Shown in pieces: positions 21,788 through 35,136 of a DNA stretch of 46,193 nt. Position 1 is the first letter of the stretch. Every line of letters begins with the position of its first letter. Position numbers and translations under genes: made by a program. Origin of the DNA: Ophiocordyceps camponoti-saundersi (nom. inval.) (lineage: Eukaryota; Ascomycota; Sordariomycetes; Hypocreales; Ophiocordycipitaceae). The stretch is taken from contig PDHQ01000273.1 of the NCBI GenBank assembly GCA_003339415.1, positions 1 to 46,193 of the forward strand. Reading direction: 5' to 3'. The notes beneath the pieces are model-generated. The model made no database searches, had not been told where the DNA came from, and saw only the letters and a program-made list of their open reading frames with translations.

Positions 21788-23656
21788 CTTTTTATATATT
21801 CTACGGATCCTACGCCTATAGCGATACGGATACGGACCTCTTATTCTTATATTATAAGCGGACTCCGCTCCTTCTATTACCTTATAGCGATAGCTTTAAG
21901 CTACGCCCGGAGCGACTCTAGGGGGGAGGGTAACGCTATATAAGTTAATCGTAACTGCGAAAATTTTTTACCTAAAATATAGCTTTACTCTAAATTATAG
22001 TAAACTTAAACTTAAAAATCTACTATACTTTTTACCTTATTAAAAGCTAAGGTAAATATTAGTAAGATTATTTTAAAGGACGCCTTAATCTTTATATAAG
22101 TAATAGTCGAATAAGTAGCGGAGTCTAAGAGGGTTTAAGGAGGCGCCCCCCTTACTCCGACTTTATTAATTAGTAATATTTCCTTAGCTATTATAGCTAT
22201 AGTTTCCTTTTTTTTCTATAGCTTTAGGGGAAGTAAAACTCCTCCGATATAAGCTATAGTTATAGTTAAAATATTAGAAAAAACTATTAAAAAATAAGTT
22301 TCTAAGTAATATAAGCGTTAGCTTATAATTTACTTTAACTTTATCGCTACTCCGCTTTAAATTTAAGGCCTTAAGGTAACTATAATAAGTATTAATTACG
22401 AACTTTATAAGTAAGGCTAAGCCCTTATAATAAGGAAATTACTTAGCGGTAATATTATAATAATATTCTAAGATACCGTTTATAAGCTCCGGTCCGATTT
22501 AAGGTAGCTCCGTGCTATTTTTAGAGAAAAGGTATACTTAATTAGCGGAGGTTATACTCTTATTATAAAAGGGGTACTAGCGCGGGCCTTATAGCGGGGT
22601 AGTAAGGAAGCCTTTTAAAAGGAGATTAAGTTTTCGAATAAAGTTTTAGTAATATAACTATATACGAAAAGATATTATTTAGGAACTTAGTAGAGTTTTT
22701 TTATAATTATTATTAATAGCGTAATAAATATAAATTAAATTTATAATAAGGGTATAATAATATAAGCGGAGATTTTTAATATAGAACCTTATAAGCTAAA
22801 AATTTAACCTTAGTAATATTTTAAATATTATTAGCTTAAATATATTACTAAATATTATATAATAAAATTATAATATAGCTAATACTTCGCCTCTCCGTAT
22901 ATAAAGGGCGAGTTAGCTTACTTTATAGTATATAGAAAAAAGCTATACTATTACCCTCTTTATTAAGGAACTTACTTTAGGTAAAGTTAACTTTACCTTA
23001 AAATAAAAGCGGTATAGGATTAAGTAAAAGATATTTATATTTCCTAACCCTGGAGATTTATAAATTAGAACTCCGCGTATATTACCCCTCCTTCCCTTTT
23101 AGCGCTAACTAAAGTTTAATAATAGCTAGGGCGGAAACGCTAGAAAGCGAATATAATAGCTCCGCCTCTAACCCCCTTTTTAAACTTATCTATAGCTCCG
23201 CTATAATAATTAAGCCGCCTTTTAAAATTAGCTATTATAGGGTTTATTATAAGTTAGTAAAACCTTTATATATTCCTTAGTTATATTAATAAAGCTTTAA
23301 TTAAACGGATTATTTAAAATACTATAATTAAGCGTAAAGATTTAGTTTATAATAATAACGATATTTAGGAAAATAAGTAGCTATATAGACTCCGTACTAA
23401 ACTTAGATTACGCGTACTTTTACTACCGCGGACTCCGCTTTAGAGGAAATATTAGCTCCCTATTTACTTATTATTACTAAACCTATCTAAGGTATAGAGT
23501 GCTAAGTGCGGACCTAGTCTAGCCCTAAACTAAGGTAACGCTTAAGGGGAGGGTTTTACTCTAAGTTCTCTAATTTTTCCTATTTCTAAAATATAAGTAA
23601 GATAGTTCTAAGCTATATTAGGCATATTAGCGTATAAATATTATTATTATTATTAT
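21788..23656 (+). mobile_element. Gag-only non-LTR unit, copy 1
   Basis: A 1.87-kb unit almost collinear with 40011-41872. Both begin CTTTT(T)ATATATT(C/T)TACGG and both end in GCGTATAAA followed by a short ATT array, like the simple-repeat tail of a non-LTR element. Inside is one Gag-type frame and no endonuclease or reverse transcriptase. It fills most of the gap between the two inverted Copia elements. The ATT tail runs straight into the truncated LTR of Copia B. It may be a non-autonomous LINE derivative, or an internal LINE piece copied twice. Confidence 0.72.
22050..23640 (+). pseudogene. Non-LTR retrotransposon Gag (ORF1-like), broken
   Basis: Read on the plus strand with TAA/TAG as former Gln. 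A nucleic-acid-binding domain at about 22390-22720 reads ELYKQGQALIIRKLLSGN and DTVYKLRSDLRQLRAIF, close in style to ORF1 proteins of fungal LINEs (an 'IRxLxSGDxxxxF' pattern). At about 22800-22990 there is a knuckle-like stretch (QQYFKYYQLKYITKY, IKLQYSQYFASPY) in which Tyr stands where Cys and His are expected after RIP. About 200 further codons, rich in Pro, Leu and Arg, follow to the tail. In a LINE this protein would coat the element RNA. No ORF2 follows. Confidence 0.68.
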
Positions 23657-23934
23657 ATATAGGTAAGAGAAAGTAAAGGTAACTTATAATAAGTATAATT
23701 AAAGATAGATACCTTTCCTTTATTATATAAGGAAAAGCGGCTATATAGCTAAATAATACTTTACTTCTATACCCTCTTTTTTCTTATCTAAGCTACCTTT
23801 TACCTCCTAAGTTATACGAGGTATAACTTAGGTAATAATATATATTTCGTTAAAGGCTTCTTTATATTCGTACTATCTTTTATATATATATTATATAATA
23901 AATATAAAGGGGTATAAAGAGATAATATTTAATA
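23654..23934 (-). repeat. 3' LTR of Copia B, outer end missing
   Basis: Reverse complement of the family LTR. Its inner edge (GATAATATTTAATA) is intact and preceded on the element strand by the purine tract. The terminal ACTACTTAATA expected at about 23640 is replaced by the ATT array of the Gag-only unit. Confidence 0.85.
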
Positions 23935-25389
23935 CTTAACTTTTTCTTTTTATAAAAAGATATACTAAATAAAAAGGTATTATATAAAGAAAAAACTCCG
24001 TTTTCCTAAAAGGTAGATATTTCTAAAGAAAAATAATTATATAATATTAAATAAATATATAGTTAAAAAATTTCTAAAAGTAAATAATGCCTATAATATT
24101 ATAATAAAAAGAGATAAAGAAAAATAAGCTATTAGCTAAAAAATAAAAATTAAGTTATAATATAATTTAATTTATAATATGTTTTTATAGAGTTTTATTA
24201 TAAAGGTCTCTTATAATTATAATACTAAGAAAAATAGGTAGAAAAACTAACTTTTTATAACCTTATACTAAAAATACTAAAAAATATTATAAAAAATAGG
24301 AATTAAAAATCGGATTTTGCCGCCTTTTACCGCCTTTAGAGGGGTATAAAAACCCCTCCTCGCTCCCTCTCTCTCTCTCTCTTTTTCTTTTCTTTTCTTC
24401 TTTCTTTCTTTTTTAAGCTAATTAATAAAGATAATAATAATAACTAGAAAAATCTTTAATAAAAATTAATAAGTTATACGATATACTTAAGTTATTTTTA
24501 TTAATAAATATTAGTTATATAATATACCTCCTTATTCTAATAGCGTTATAGCTTATTAACTTAAGTTTTACTAAGTTTATATATTTTATAATAAGAAAAA
24601 TAACTAGCGCTTTATATAGTAAATATCCTTAAATATAAGAAAGAAAGGTTTAGCTATTATATAATAATAATACTAATAAGAGAGTAATAAGCGGAGATTT
24701 AACTAATAGCTATACTATTATCTAATATCTTTATTTACCTTAATAATATTTAGAATCTTAAGCGTATTAAAGCTATTATTATCTAACGCTTAAGTTATTT
24801 TCTAGTAATCTTACTTATAAGTTATAGCGGGGTAATAGTAAAACTATATTATATTTATACTAGAAATCTTTACTTATTTAATATATATTAGATAAATAGT
24901 AACGGGGCTTATATTACTTATATATAGCGGTCTTATATAATAAGATATTTTTTCGTATAATAAGGCTAAGTATTATAAACTCCTAGGCCGGTACCTTATA
25001 CCTTAGTAACTACTCCTATTAAGTTACTTAATAGCTAGCGGCGGGGATAAGTAATAGTAGTACTAGGCGAAGCGCCTCTTAATACGGAGGAGTATATTAC
25101 TATCTCGGATAATAAGTAGTAGGGGGGGCGGGGGTAGAAAAGAAGTAATAGTAGGGTCGGATAATAAGGAAAAAAAAAAGAAAAAAAAATTAAGCGTTTA
25201 GGACTTATAGCTTTACTTTTTATTTTTTAAAATTAAGTATAAGGGTTAGATAATACCCGGAAAGAATTAATAGTAATTTTCGTATAAAAATAATAGAAAA
25301 AAAATATAAAAATATAAAAAAAATAAAAAAGTAAGGATAAAGGGTTAGATAAAGTAAAAATATAGGAAAGAAAAAAGTATAAGTTTTAT
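23935..25389 (-). other. Long 3' non-coding region of Copia B
   Basis: The counterpart of 19803-21272, with the same GC stem near 25070, a (CT)n tract at about 24366-24385 and the GAGGGG...CCCCTC inverted repeat at about 24335-24360. Its conservation between A and B shows that the long 3' region was present before RIP. Confidence 0.7.
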
Positions 25390-28300
25390 ATAACTTAAGT
25401 AAGTTATTAGATAGTAGCTTTAATCTATAACTTATAGGAATTTATAGAAATAAAGGTTAATAAGGCTAAGTTAGGGCTATTCTTAGTATAAGCGTTAGCT
25501 AGGTTATTCTTACTATTAATTTATTATATTTCTAAAATTTCCTTACGCTTATATAACTTATAAATAGCTATAATATCGATTATTAGCTATTTTTCTATTA
25601 TTAAGCTAAGCTTTACTAAGTAGTTATATAATAAATATAAGTTTATATAAAGAATAAGGGGGATTAGAGGCGTACTTAGAAATTATATAATAGCCTAAAT
25701 AGTTAAGTAAAGGGCTAGGCTAATATTAACGCTATTTACTATATCGTAAAGTTCGCTTACTAAAATATTTTAAGTAACCTTTTTATATTTTATAAAAGTT
25801 TAGTAAAAGATATTACCTTATATAATAAATAAGTTAGAGGACCGGTTTTTTTTACTAAGGATAATTAAGGTACTAAGCTATAAAGTAAGGTCTTTATTAT
25901 TCGCAAATAACTTATTTATAAAAATAAATAGTTTCGTATAAGATAAGTTAAGCGGGATAAATTATAAACTATAAGTAATATTATTAATCTACTATTAGAT
26001 ATATTTATTAAAGGCTAAAATATCTTACGAGGAAGGATTAGTTACTTAAGCGGCTATTATAAGGTTATACGACGCCTCTAGTTAATAAGTAGAAATAATA
26101 TATACTCCTCGGGCTCGCTAGCTAATAAAGTCCTATAAGGTAGTATTAGCGGTTAGGTTAATAATATAAAGGCCTTTTACTTATCCTTTTTATATAAGAA
26201 CGATATTATATAATTTGCGCGTAATATAACTATTATTAAAATAGATAAGCTATTAGTAAGGAATATTTTAAGCTTCGTATAAAGCTTTGCTTATTTTAAC
26301 TTATTTTCCTTAAGTTTAGAGAACGTATTAGATATAAAAGAGAATATATTATCCGTTTATAAGCTTATTATTCTAAATAAGTCGGGGCCGGCTATTATAA
26401 ATAAAAGATATAAATTATATAATAAAAGCGTTATATAAAGGTTTATATAATAATAATTATAATATATCTTAAATTAGTATAATCTTAATTCTACTAGCTT
26501 ATATAGCGGCTTTTTAATATATAAAAAAGTATAAGGTAAATATTAATTTTATAGTTTTTTAAGAAGGTACGCGTATATTATATAATTTAAAAGATCGGCA
26601 GACTATATATACGCTTATATAATATCTTATAATTCGCCTTAGTAGTTATATAACTTTATAAGGGTAAGTTTAAAGGTAAGAAGAAGGTGCTATAATATAC
26701 GTAGAATTATAAGTAATTATATAAGTATCTCTTCCTTACTATTATCGCTATATATTTAAATAATAAGCTAAGATTTCTTATAAAGTTTATTATTTAGATT
26801 CTTCACCTCTTATATAAGATACGTTTTAAAAATATATCTTATAAGGTTCGAGGAAAGGTTATATCGGATAAAGGTAAAAACTTCTTATTTAAAAAGGGTA
26901 TTAATTTCCTTATAGTTAGAGGCCTCGAATAATTATCTTAAGGTAGTAATAATACCTTATTATTATAATTATATAATAAGTATATAATTATCTTTTTCCT
27001 TTATAGTAATAAATACGGAGGGAAAAGCTTTATATAAGTTTTTATTATATAGGGGTATAATCGGGATTTCGAACCGTACCTTTTTCTTTATAAGTATAGT
27101 AAGGAGGGAGCGGAGATAAGGTTTAACCTATATCGTATAAAATCTAGTTAATCTTATAGGGAGTTTAAGGATAACGTTCTAGCTATCGAAACTAAAAATA
27201 TAGAAAGGACTTTACTATTTATCCTTTTTACGCTAAATAAAAACTTCGCTTTAAAAAGGAAGCGATAAGATATTATATAAGTTAGGTCTATTTTAAATAT
27301 AAAGAGCGCGTAAAATATCCGCTTAAGCTTTAATTTATTATACCTATTTTATAGCGCGCTAAATTACTCGGGCTCTTATAATAATATTAAGGGCTAAGGG
27401 TAAATTATATAAAATATAAAAGTAAGCGCTAAAAATAAGAAATATTAGGATAAGGCTATTTAGTTTAGTTATATTATTAATAGCCTTAATAGTTATTTAA
27501 AAAATAATTATATTATTAATCTTAGTGCTAATTTCTTATTATAAGATATTATATACTTATTTAAAAGGGGCGTATATATATTTAACTTTACTAATCGCTT
27601 AATATACTTTAACGGGTATTTTTTTATATATAGTGCTAAGTAATTTCGCGTTTATACGAAACTCTAAAAAGGAAAAGTTAGTCCCGGCGTTATAAGAGAT
27701 AATATCTAGTAAGCCTTAATATATATAAATCTAGCACTTATATAAAGCGTTTTAAATATTTACTATTAATATACTTTATATAAAAATAGCAGCTTAGAAA
27801 AATATAGCTTCGTTAATAATATATAGGATTAGCTTATCGTAAAAGTAAAAAATATTAATAATTAGTAAGTAGTTAAATTCGTAATTATCTTTAAGAGAGA
27901 ATTTAAATTACTAAGGTTTTAAGTTATATAATTAGTATTAGTAGTATAAATATTAGATTAACTTAAGGGCTATAAGGGTTATATTTAAAAAACTAGCTTT
28001 TTTTAATAAGTTATAAAGCTATTATATATAAGGGTAGCTAAAATATCGGTAAAGCTATTATAACTTTTATTTTATATAATATAATATAAATTCTTATTTT
28101 AAGATATTAAAAAATAGATATCCTTATTTCCTAATAATAGAAACTATTATACTATTATATTATATAATAATATCCCTTATATTATCGTAAAAAGTATAAA
28201 AGCGGTTAGTATCTTTAAGATAGAAAAGGAATAGAGTAGAAATATTAAGAATATAGTAGAGGACTTTACTAAGGGGGTTTTATATAATAATAATTCCGAT

Positions 28301-30400
28301 TAGCTTAGTAAGTTCTAAGAAGCTAAAACGGATTATATTCTTAGTTAAAATCTAGTTAATAATTATACGAGGGTATTCTTAGATATAAGCTTCTATTTAT
28401 AATTTACTTATAATTAAGATTTACGTAGCTTTTATATCTTAAAGCTTACCTTAGTATATTATATAATATATATCTAAAAAGAGGAATTATTCTGCGGGAA
28501 CCGCTAGGGCCTTTAGTTAGTAGATATTATCGCTAGTAAGGCGGTATATATAGGCCGCTATAGTAAAAAACGAAACCGCGTTTTCGCTACTAATAATTTC
28601 TTCTTTAATATTAGAGTTTTTATTATATAATTATAAAAACTAGGAATCTTATTTATTAGAACCTTCGTATAATAGGAGGAATACGCTAAATTCTTCCTTT
28701 ATAAGGGGGTCCTAGCTAGTTTTATTATAACTAGTAAGGTACTACTTATATACGCGTTAGATATTATCTAACTTATAGTTTATAAATTAATATCTTTTCT
28801 TTTTATATATAAAGTACCTTCGTACTATATAAGGTTAGAACTAGCGTCGCTATAAGGAAAAATATTATATAAAGGGTAATTATTATTAGCGGGGAGTAAA
28901 AAAAGATTATTTTAAGTTTATACGATATTTATTATAATTAAAATAGCGTTATTCGATAAAGAACTAATTAGTAGTTTTATCTATAGCGATAGTAAAGGAG
29001 GAATAGAGGCGATTAATAAATATTTTATATAATATATCTTAGAATATTATAGCTAATTCGAGTTCTAAAACGCCGCGATAAGCTTATATAATAGTAATAA
29101 GAAGTTACTTTTCTCCTTAATAATCGGGTTTAAGAGCTTATTAAATAAGTCGAAGTTTATTAAGGAGGGTATTAAGTAAATTTATTATAGTTTTATTAGG
29201 GTTTTCTTATTATATAATATTAAAAGAAAGAGTAGTTTAATCTATCTAATATAATAAATAGTTCGTATAAATATTAAAATATATATCTAAAAAAGTATAA
29301 ATTTTATTTTATTATTTATCCGATCTAATAAAAGATAAATAATAATCTTAAGCTTTATCTAAAAAGATATCCGGAAAAATAGCGTAAAATTAATCTTCTA
29401 TTATACTAATATAAGAGTAATAGCTAATAAAAATTCTAGCCTTATTAATTAGTATATCGTATAGCTACCTTATATAGTTTTAATCTTTTCGCTAACTTTT
29501 AAAAAAAGCGGTAATCTTATCTAAAAAGATTAGTCTATTTACTATTTTTTATATTAGTAGTAATATATAAACTTATATAATATCTATTAAGGCTTAATTT
29601 ATTAGTTCCGGGAAGGTCTAAGTTAAGGTTACTAAAAATAGCTATATATTTAAGTTATATAAAGTAGTTAACTCCTACGTATAAGTTATATAAAGTAAGG
29701 GTTTAGCTAAGATATTTCGTAATAGCTATATTAAGATATATTTTAACTTAGGGGGCTATGCTAAATATAAAGCTCGTATTATATAATTTAGAAAAGTTAG
29801 TTTAGAAAAGGGGGGGTAGTCTAACTATATAAAAGGGGCTTTTTACGAGTTAGGGTATAAAATATCTTTCGGTTTAGTCTTAAGAAGTTATATAAAGCGT
29901 TTAATTAATATATTATTTCTAATAAGCGGGATATATCGTGCGATTATAATTAAAGTTAGTTTTTTTAAGAATATATAGTAAATATATTTTAGCTAATAGT
30001 AGGTTTATCTTTAAAGTTCCGATTAAATCGTACGAAGAAGGTTTTCTTTATAAAAGTTAAAGTAAATAATATTATATATCTGCTAAGTAATAAACGTTAT
30101 TAATTTAACCTTATCGGGAGGTTATATAAGGTTAGGTTATATATCTTAATAGATTAGGTTCGTACTTTAATTTTAGATATAAGGGTTAATTTCGCTTCCT
30201 TCTATTATTTTATTATATGAAGCTAAAATCTCGTTTATTACCGTTATTATAGTTAATATATTTACTACTTCCTATTTAATTTTTAAGGTTATAAAAGCTA
30301 TATTATTATTATTACGTTTCCGGAACGCTATTAAAAGTAATATCGTACGACTAGTAAAAAGTACCGGGCTAAATATAGCTTTTCGGTAAGGATTTTATTA
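25390..30400 (-). pseudogene. Copia B Gag-Pol polyprotein (broken)
   Basis: Mirror of the frame in Copia A. RNase H (FANNKDL) lies near 25900, reverse transcriptase at about 26000-26800, integrase at about 27100-27860 and Gag at about 28950-29400. The third integrase acidic position, near 27580-27600, again reads Lys (SKVKYIYA), and the second, near 27695, now reads Asn (SYNAG), whereas A keeps Asp there. It therefore carries both shared and private RIP damage. It cannot make a functional protein. Confidence 0.85.
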
Positions 30401-30615
30401 TTAGTAGGTATTATACGTTACCTTAATCTTTTAGTCTTAATAGTAATATTAGGTAAAAATAGCTTTTTAGTAAGAACTAATATCGAAAAATAAGGTAAAA
30501 ATATAAGTATTAGTTAATAGCAGGCATAGGGGCTTTTTAATATTATATAATACCTATCTTATTACTTTAGCTAATTTATAGTTAACTAATAATAACTAGT
30601 ATAACTACTAATTAA

Positions 30616-30916
30616 TATTAAGTAGTTTTTATATATACGTATAAGTAAGAGAAAGTAAAGGTAACTTATATTAAGTATAATTAGAGATAAATACCTTTCC
30701 TTTATCGTACGAGGAAGAGCGGCTATATAGCTAGATAATATTCTACTTTTATACCCTTCTTCTTCTTATCTAAGCTACCTCCTACCTCCTAAGTCGTACG
30801 AGGCACGACTTAGGTAGTAATATATATTTTATTAGAGGCTTCCCTATATCCGTGCTATCCTCTATATATATATTATATAGTAGATATAAAGGGGTATAGA
30901 GAGATAATATCTAACA
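30616..30916 (-). repeat. 5' LTR of Copia B
   Basis: A 301-bp LTR in reverse, from TATTAAGTAGT at 30616 to GATAATATCTAACA at 30916. The end is still CA, an unmutated terminus like the TG start of the 5' LTR of A. Confidence 0.9.
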
Positions 30917-31312
30917 CTATTTAAGTATCTTATATAGTTACTTTTAGAGAAAACATAATATCGTAAGTTTTTATAAAAGGTATATTAGCGTTATTACCTA
31001 TTATAAGTATAAAGAGGTTAATACTTATTTATAAAGGTAAACTTATTAAATTACTAGACTCGCTTATTACCGAAGGGATAAATCTTAGGAAGGCTATAAT
31101 ACTTAATATATACTATACGTAAGGTTTCGCAGAATCGCTATAATATTTTATTATACTTTGTAAGCAGTATATTACCTTTATTTACTTAATAAGCCGTAGA
31201 GCGGATAATATAAATAGGGATCTATCCGATTACTATTATTTAATAGTAGCCGCTATTAGTATTAGCGTAAATATCTATTTTATAATTACCGTCTTCTTCT
31301 TTATCTTATATT
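30917..31312. other. Degraded DNA upstream of a long reading frame
   Basis: About 400 bp of mostly RIP-affected DNA between Copia B and the ATG at 31313. A few CA/TG sites survive (AAAACATAATATCG at 30950, TTTGTAAGCAG at 31158). No promoter motif was recognised. Confidence 0.45.
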
Positions 31313-34300
31313 ATGTCCCGTCTATCGGTCTGTAATAGGATCACGTTTAGTAGCGACGGATATTTCTTATATAGAAAACTTATCTATCGCGTTAATTTAC
31401 TATCTTTATAGTAAAAAGCGTTATATAATAGTAGTTAGATTATTATCTATATATTAACCTTAGCTAGTAGTAGCTTTTTAATATTCGAATAATTCGTCTT
31501 ATATATTTTCTTCTTAAACTATCTATAATAAGAAGAAATATTAGTAAGTAATTACTTAAAAAAGGAGAGTAATAAATACTTCCCTATATTAATTCTCCTT
31601 AAGTAATATATTAATATTTATAAGTAGCGCGTATTCCTCCGTAATTATTAGGTAATATACCCCTAAGTAGATATTTAACCTTATTATATTATATTTATAT
31701 TAGTCGGCGCGCTTAGGTTACGGAGCCTCGTTATAGTTATTATATTTAACTATTAATATAGGTGCTTATAGAGGCCTTATTAGCTCGACTATTTAGTAAG
31801 CGGACTATTAATAAAATAGGATAGCTAAGTTAATCTAACTATACGCGCGAAGATTACTTATAATTAAACGAGATATATAAATATAAAGCTATTAGTACCT
31901 TATCCTAGCGTTAAGGATAATTTAAGATATCGATTAGCGATCGCTAAGTAAAACCTTTAATCTTATTAAAATACTATTTAACTTAGTAAGCTTTATAAAT
32001 ATTATAATAATAAAGTTTATTATATCTCATAAGTTACTTATTAAGAGATATATTAGGCCCTTTTTTATTATTAGTAGGTAGATATAATTAGGCTATAGCT
32101 AGCTACGAAGAAAGCTAAGGATAATAATAAACTACCTAGTATATGTAGCTAGTAAGTAGCTTCGTAAGTAGTAAATCGGTAATATAAGGTATTCCTAGCT
32201 AGGTAAAAAAGGCTAAGTCTAAAGCTCCTTACTATAAGCTTTCCTAATAATTTTAGTTAGTATACTATTAAGGAGTAAACTATATATAAGCTCCGAGAGC
32301 TTATTATACTCTAAGTGCGCGGGATTTAGCGGTCTTAAGAGTACTAAATTAAGCGCTAGGCTAAGGTTTATAAGGGTTAGCCGTTCCTCTTTAAGGCCCT
32401 ATTAGGTAGCGTAAGCTCTCCGCGATATACTAATATAAATATCTCTATATAGCGTTATATCTACTAACTAATAATAATACCGGCTATATATTAAGATATT
32501 AAAATTTAGAATTATACTAGGTTAGCTTAACTTAATAGCTTACTATTTAATTAGATAGAAGCGATAAAACTTTAAAGCCTTAAGACCTTATAAATTAAAA
32601 TTTTTATCTTATTATAATATATCTCTAATATAATATAAAGTTAGGATATAGATAGTAATATCCTCCTTATTAATATAGGTCTTAATACCCCGGTTAAGCG
32701 TGCTTAGAGATTATAAAGCGCGGATTATATCGTTAAAATTTAAACTATAAGGACTAAGCGCGATTAGGAAAATATTAGCCTATTAATAGCGATCTTATTT
32801 ATTAAGAGTAGTAATAATAGTATAGACGCTAATAAGAGAACGGTATAAGTTATAGTAAAGGCTAAAGCTATTAATAAAGATTATAATTAGATAAGAAATA
32901 ATAAGCTAATAGTTTTAAGCTTCGAATATTATGCGCTTATACGCCTTAATCTTAAGCTTAGTATAGATAGGATAAGTATAATAAAGAGGGATAAGGTTAG
33001 TATTATTAATACCGCGCTTAATAAAAAAAAGCGTATCTAGTAAAGGGGGTTATCCCTTATTTATATATATAGGAAATTCCTTCTTAGCCCTAGCCTTACC
33101 TTTACCTTTACCTTAACCGATAGTAGGGCTTAAGTTATTATATATCTCTCCTTAATAGTAATTATAAGCGATCTTTCGACGACTAACTTAAGCGATAAGG
33201 TAGTTTTAAGGGATAAAGACTATAAAAAGGTTAAGAATAAATTCTTTATCGTCTTATAAGACTCTAAGCTCCTTAAGTGCGAGATACGATAAGATTATTC
33301 TAATATAGCGATAATATAGTAATCTAAAAGCCTCCTATATTTATAAGATAATATCCCCCTTAGCGGTATAGGGCACTAAATAAAAGTCTCTCCTTACGCT
33401 ATAAACTCGGCTAAGGTAACCTAGGTCCGAATTATTAGTAGATATATCTTAGTAAATATATAACTTATTAATATAGTAGTAGAGTATAAAGTCGGATAGG
33501 AAGATTATTACCTTAAATACCTCCTATTTAGAATTATTAAGATTAATAATAATAATATAAGTAAATTCTCTAAATATTATTTAAAGGGATAATACCTAGC
33601 TATATAAATAGTAAAATTTAATAAGTTTATTAATAAAATAAGCTAAGCTATAATATATATTATAGGTAACGTCTAAGGTAATAAATTTTATAAAAAGGCT
33701 AATTAGGTTAATAAAATAAAGGTTTACTATAATATCTTTTTTAGTCCGCTTTCGCTTTTTAATTTTATAAGATATATATTTAGTTACTAATTTCTTAACG
33801 CGTAATAGCACCTTAGCCCGATATATATTAAATATTAGGAAACGAGAAATAATTTTACTCTTTAGGGTAAAAAGTTAATTAGGCAAAGATTTAACTTATA
33901 AGAGTATATTATTAGATAAGTCCCTATATAGTAAGGTTATAACCTTATAGAGGGCCGTATATTACGTGCGGTTTAGGCTAAAGTTATAGGTAAGGAGACT
34001 AAAAGTAAGCTTAAAGTCCGAGAGCTTAAGAAAATTATTTTAGCGATACGGAATAAAAACTAAGAGATTAATTACCTATCTTACTAAGGCTAGTATATAT
34101 TCCTCTACTATTAGGTAGTTAGCTATAAGCGTTTATTACTAGGATACTTTATCCTAGAGCTAATAGGATAAGTTAGTAAGGTAGCTTATTATAATATCCT
34201 TTAAATCTAACTCTACTTATTTATTAAATACTAAGAGTTCTAAAGCTAGAGCTATATTATTAAAGAGAGCGTTATAGTCGATAGCTCCCCGTAATTCTAT

Positions 34301-34552
34301 ATTATTAAACCTAGTAAGGAGGGTATTAAAGTGCTTAGTATCTAAGATTAACTTATTATCTAAATTACTTAGGTTAATAATACCTAATACTTTTTAGTTA
34401 GAGGTAAAGGGGAAAGATAAAGAGGAAAAAATATATTACTAATCGTATTAACTAAATTATTAAACGCGTCGGTCTTATCTCTACTACTAGCTAAGAAATC
34501 TATAAGTAATCTAAGTGCTTCGCTAATAGAGGTATTAAGTTTATATCCGCTA

Positions 34553-34554
34553 TA

Positions 34555-34593
<39 letters not shown>
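34553..34593 (+). repeat. (TTA)n microsatellite
   Basis: About 13 TTA units. In the frame of the unassigned gene they encode a Leu run. They could derive from TTG units by RIP. Confidence 0.92.
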
Positions 34594-34822
34594 ATAAATA
34601 TCGATATTTTCTTATTATTAACTTAAGCTAGCTTCGCGGCTAATAAGTTATAGCTAGCTATATTACTATAACGCGTTTAGGTTAAAGCTATAGCGATAGT
34701 AACGAGGAAGGATCGATTAGTTAATATCCTTAACCTTGCTTTTACGCCGTCCTATTATACGCGTAGAGAGAGCAAGAGAGGAATTTTTTTTATATATATA
34801 ATAATAATAATAAGGAAGTAAC

Positions 34823-35010
34823 GAGGATAATAAGGGTAATAAGGGTAATAGGAATAATTAAGGTAATAGAGATAATAGGGATAATAGGGATAATAAGGAT
34901 AATAGGGATAATAAGGGTAATAAAGGTAATAAGGGTAATAAGGGTAATAAGGGTAATAAGGGTAATAAGGGTAATAAGGGTAATAAGGATAATAAGGATA
35001 ATAGGGAAGT
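34823..35010 (+). repeat. 9-bp minisatellite (GGTAATAAG)n
   Basis: About twenty units of GGTAATAAG and variants (GATAATAGG, GATAATAAG). The period is a multiple of three and translates as Gly-Asn-Lys or Asp-Asn-Arg in the frame of the surrounding unassigned gene. Confidence 0.93.
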
Positions 35011-35136
35011 AATAAGGATAATAAGGAAGAAAAATAGGAAGATAGAAAAGTTAGATAAAAAATCTAATTTTATTTTCCTTACGATTACTACTAAGAGGTT
35101 TGCCTTAGGTGCCCGTTATAGGTTAGCACCTGCCAC

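Larger units (their letters stand above)
23654..30916 (-). mobile_element. Ty1/Copia LTR retrotransposon B, minus strand
   Basis: The same family as Copia A in inverted orientation over its full length. Its 5' LTR is at 30616-30916 and its 3' LTR at 23654-23934. Only the outer edge is intact. The 3' LTR lacks about 15-20 bp of its outer end, so no target duplication can be confirmed (CTATT follows at 30917). The two elements differ at many RIP-type sites, so this is not a copy of the same reads. Confidence 0.93.

Noticed and set aside
14284..30916. Inverted Copia pair as a fold-back sequencing artefact
   Set aside because: The arms differ at many positions, one LTR is truncated, and catalytic codons are damaged differently in each.
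33596..33811. 71-codon minus-strand reading frame in AT-rich DNA
   Set aside because: It is built from Ile/Lys/Tyr/Leu codons as expected by chance in RIP DNA, and it is antisense to a better-supported frame.
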